DNA from: Sideroxydans sp.
Lineage (GTDB): Bacteria > Pseudomonadota > Gammaproteobacteria > Burkholderiales > Gallionellaceae
Assembly: GCA_013791855.1 (NCBI GenBank)
Contig: VMTA01000015.1
Coordinates: 42,504-106,503 of the forward strand
Reading direction: 5' to 3'
Length of the DNA stretch: 64,000 nucleotides
Shown: positions 63,879 to 64,000 of the stretch, one piece after another
Numbering within the stretch: position 1 is the stretch's first letter
Layout: each line of letters opens with the position of its first letter
Program-made: the position numbers and the translations under genes
Notes under the pieces: generated by a model
What the model saw: the letters and a program-made list of their open reading frames with translations, nothing else
What the model was told of the DNA's origin: nothing
Databases searched by the model: none

Positions 63879-64000
63879 CGGACACTTCAATAGGAGACAA
63901 TAATGAAGGAGGTGTTCGATGGCAAGCAAAGGAACAAACAAGGTAAATCCGGAGAGGCAACGACAGCGCTTCAGTCCGGAATTCAAACGCGAAGCGGTGC
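63879..64000 (+). mobile_element. Left end of an IS3-family insertion sequence, cut by window edge
   Basis: The transposase OrfA starts here and runs off the window. The probable terminal repeat begins near 63877 (AACGGACACTTCAATAGGAG). The exact boundary cannot be set without the right end. Confidence 0.6.
63919..64000 (+). CDS. IS3-family transposase OrfA, N-terminal part
   Basis: 27 residues are visible from ATG 63919, preceded by AAGGAGG. QRFSPEFKREAV is the start of the HTH_Tnp_1 DNA-binding domain of IS3-type OrfA. It continues beyond the window. Confidence 0.75.
   Translation, partial: MASKGTNKVNPERQRQRFSPEFKREAV

Noticed and set aside
1..64000. CRISPR array
   Set aside because: No series of regularly spaced direct repeats was seen; the CACAGAG repeats at 38515-38664 are too short and form an inverted pair.

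Overview
The window looks like chromosome of a betaproteobacterium. I infer a Gallionellaceae/Nitrosomonadales-type relative from the GC-rich coding style, the grpE-dnaK-dnaJ order, and the mix of bacteriohemerythrin, MltC, selD/mnmH and many cyclic-di-GMP proteins; the exact taxon cannot be fixed from sequence reading alone.

Layout. 1-18524 is ordinary core chromosome: a partial MFS transporter; a heat-shock block (grpE, dnaK, dnaJ) with a sigma-32-like promoter; a glyoxalase-fold protein; lemA with a GIDE-like membrane protein; an ankyrin/HD-GYP pair; a DinG-type helicase; a flavin reductase; bacteriohemerythrin; an MltC-like transglycosylase; uup; and a peroxiredoxin. 18526-34284 is a roughly 15.7-kb AT-richer genomic island that has split a tRNA-Arg(CCU) gene inside its anticodon loop. 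The 5' half lies at 18526-18564 and the 3' half at 34240-34284, with a shared 9-bp core. The island carries its own complete tRNA-Arg(CCU) at 19220-19516, interrupted by a 222-nt group I intron placed exactly where the attachment core would be. Its cargo resembles a defence island: AbiH in an integron-cassette-like setting, a NACHT STAND NTPase with an Mrr-like nuclease domain, a CoiA-like protein, a HEPN-like protein, two HExxH proteins, a PD-(D/E)xK-like protein, a membrane zinc-ribbon protein and an ankyrin protein. No integrase or transposase is visible in it. 34310-63361 returns to core chromosome: a PAS-GGDEF-EAL protein, selD/mnmH (tRNA selenation), an MCP, alr, lplT, ggt, further c-di-GMP enzymes, an HTH-ferredoxin-reductase fusion, an NfeD-like protein, an LRR-kinase, a DEDDy exonuclease, a redox/SDR/acylphosphatase/YjbQ operon, a CpxP-like/two-component cluster and a radical SAM protein. 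The right edge (63675-64000) holds a truncated methyltransferase and the start of an IS3-family element.

How it fits together. The most notable system is the island and its tRNA. The element destroys the host tRNA-Arg(CCU), supplies an intron-bearing substitute, and the intron interrupts the attachment core in the substitute so that it should not be a target for the same recombination. The second theme is c-di-GMP signalling: six proteins with GGDEF, EAL or HD-GYP domains, with inputs that include hemerythrin, PAS, cyclic-nucleotide-binding, Rossmann-like and multi-TM membrane domains.
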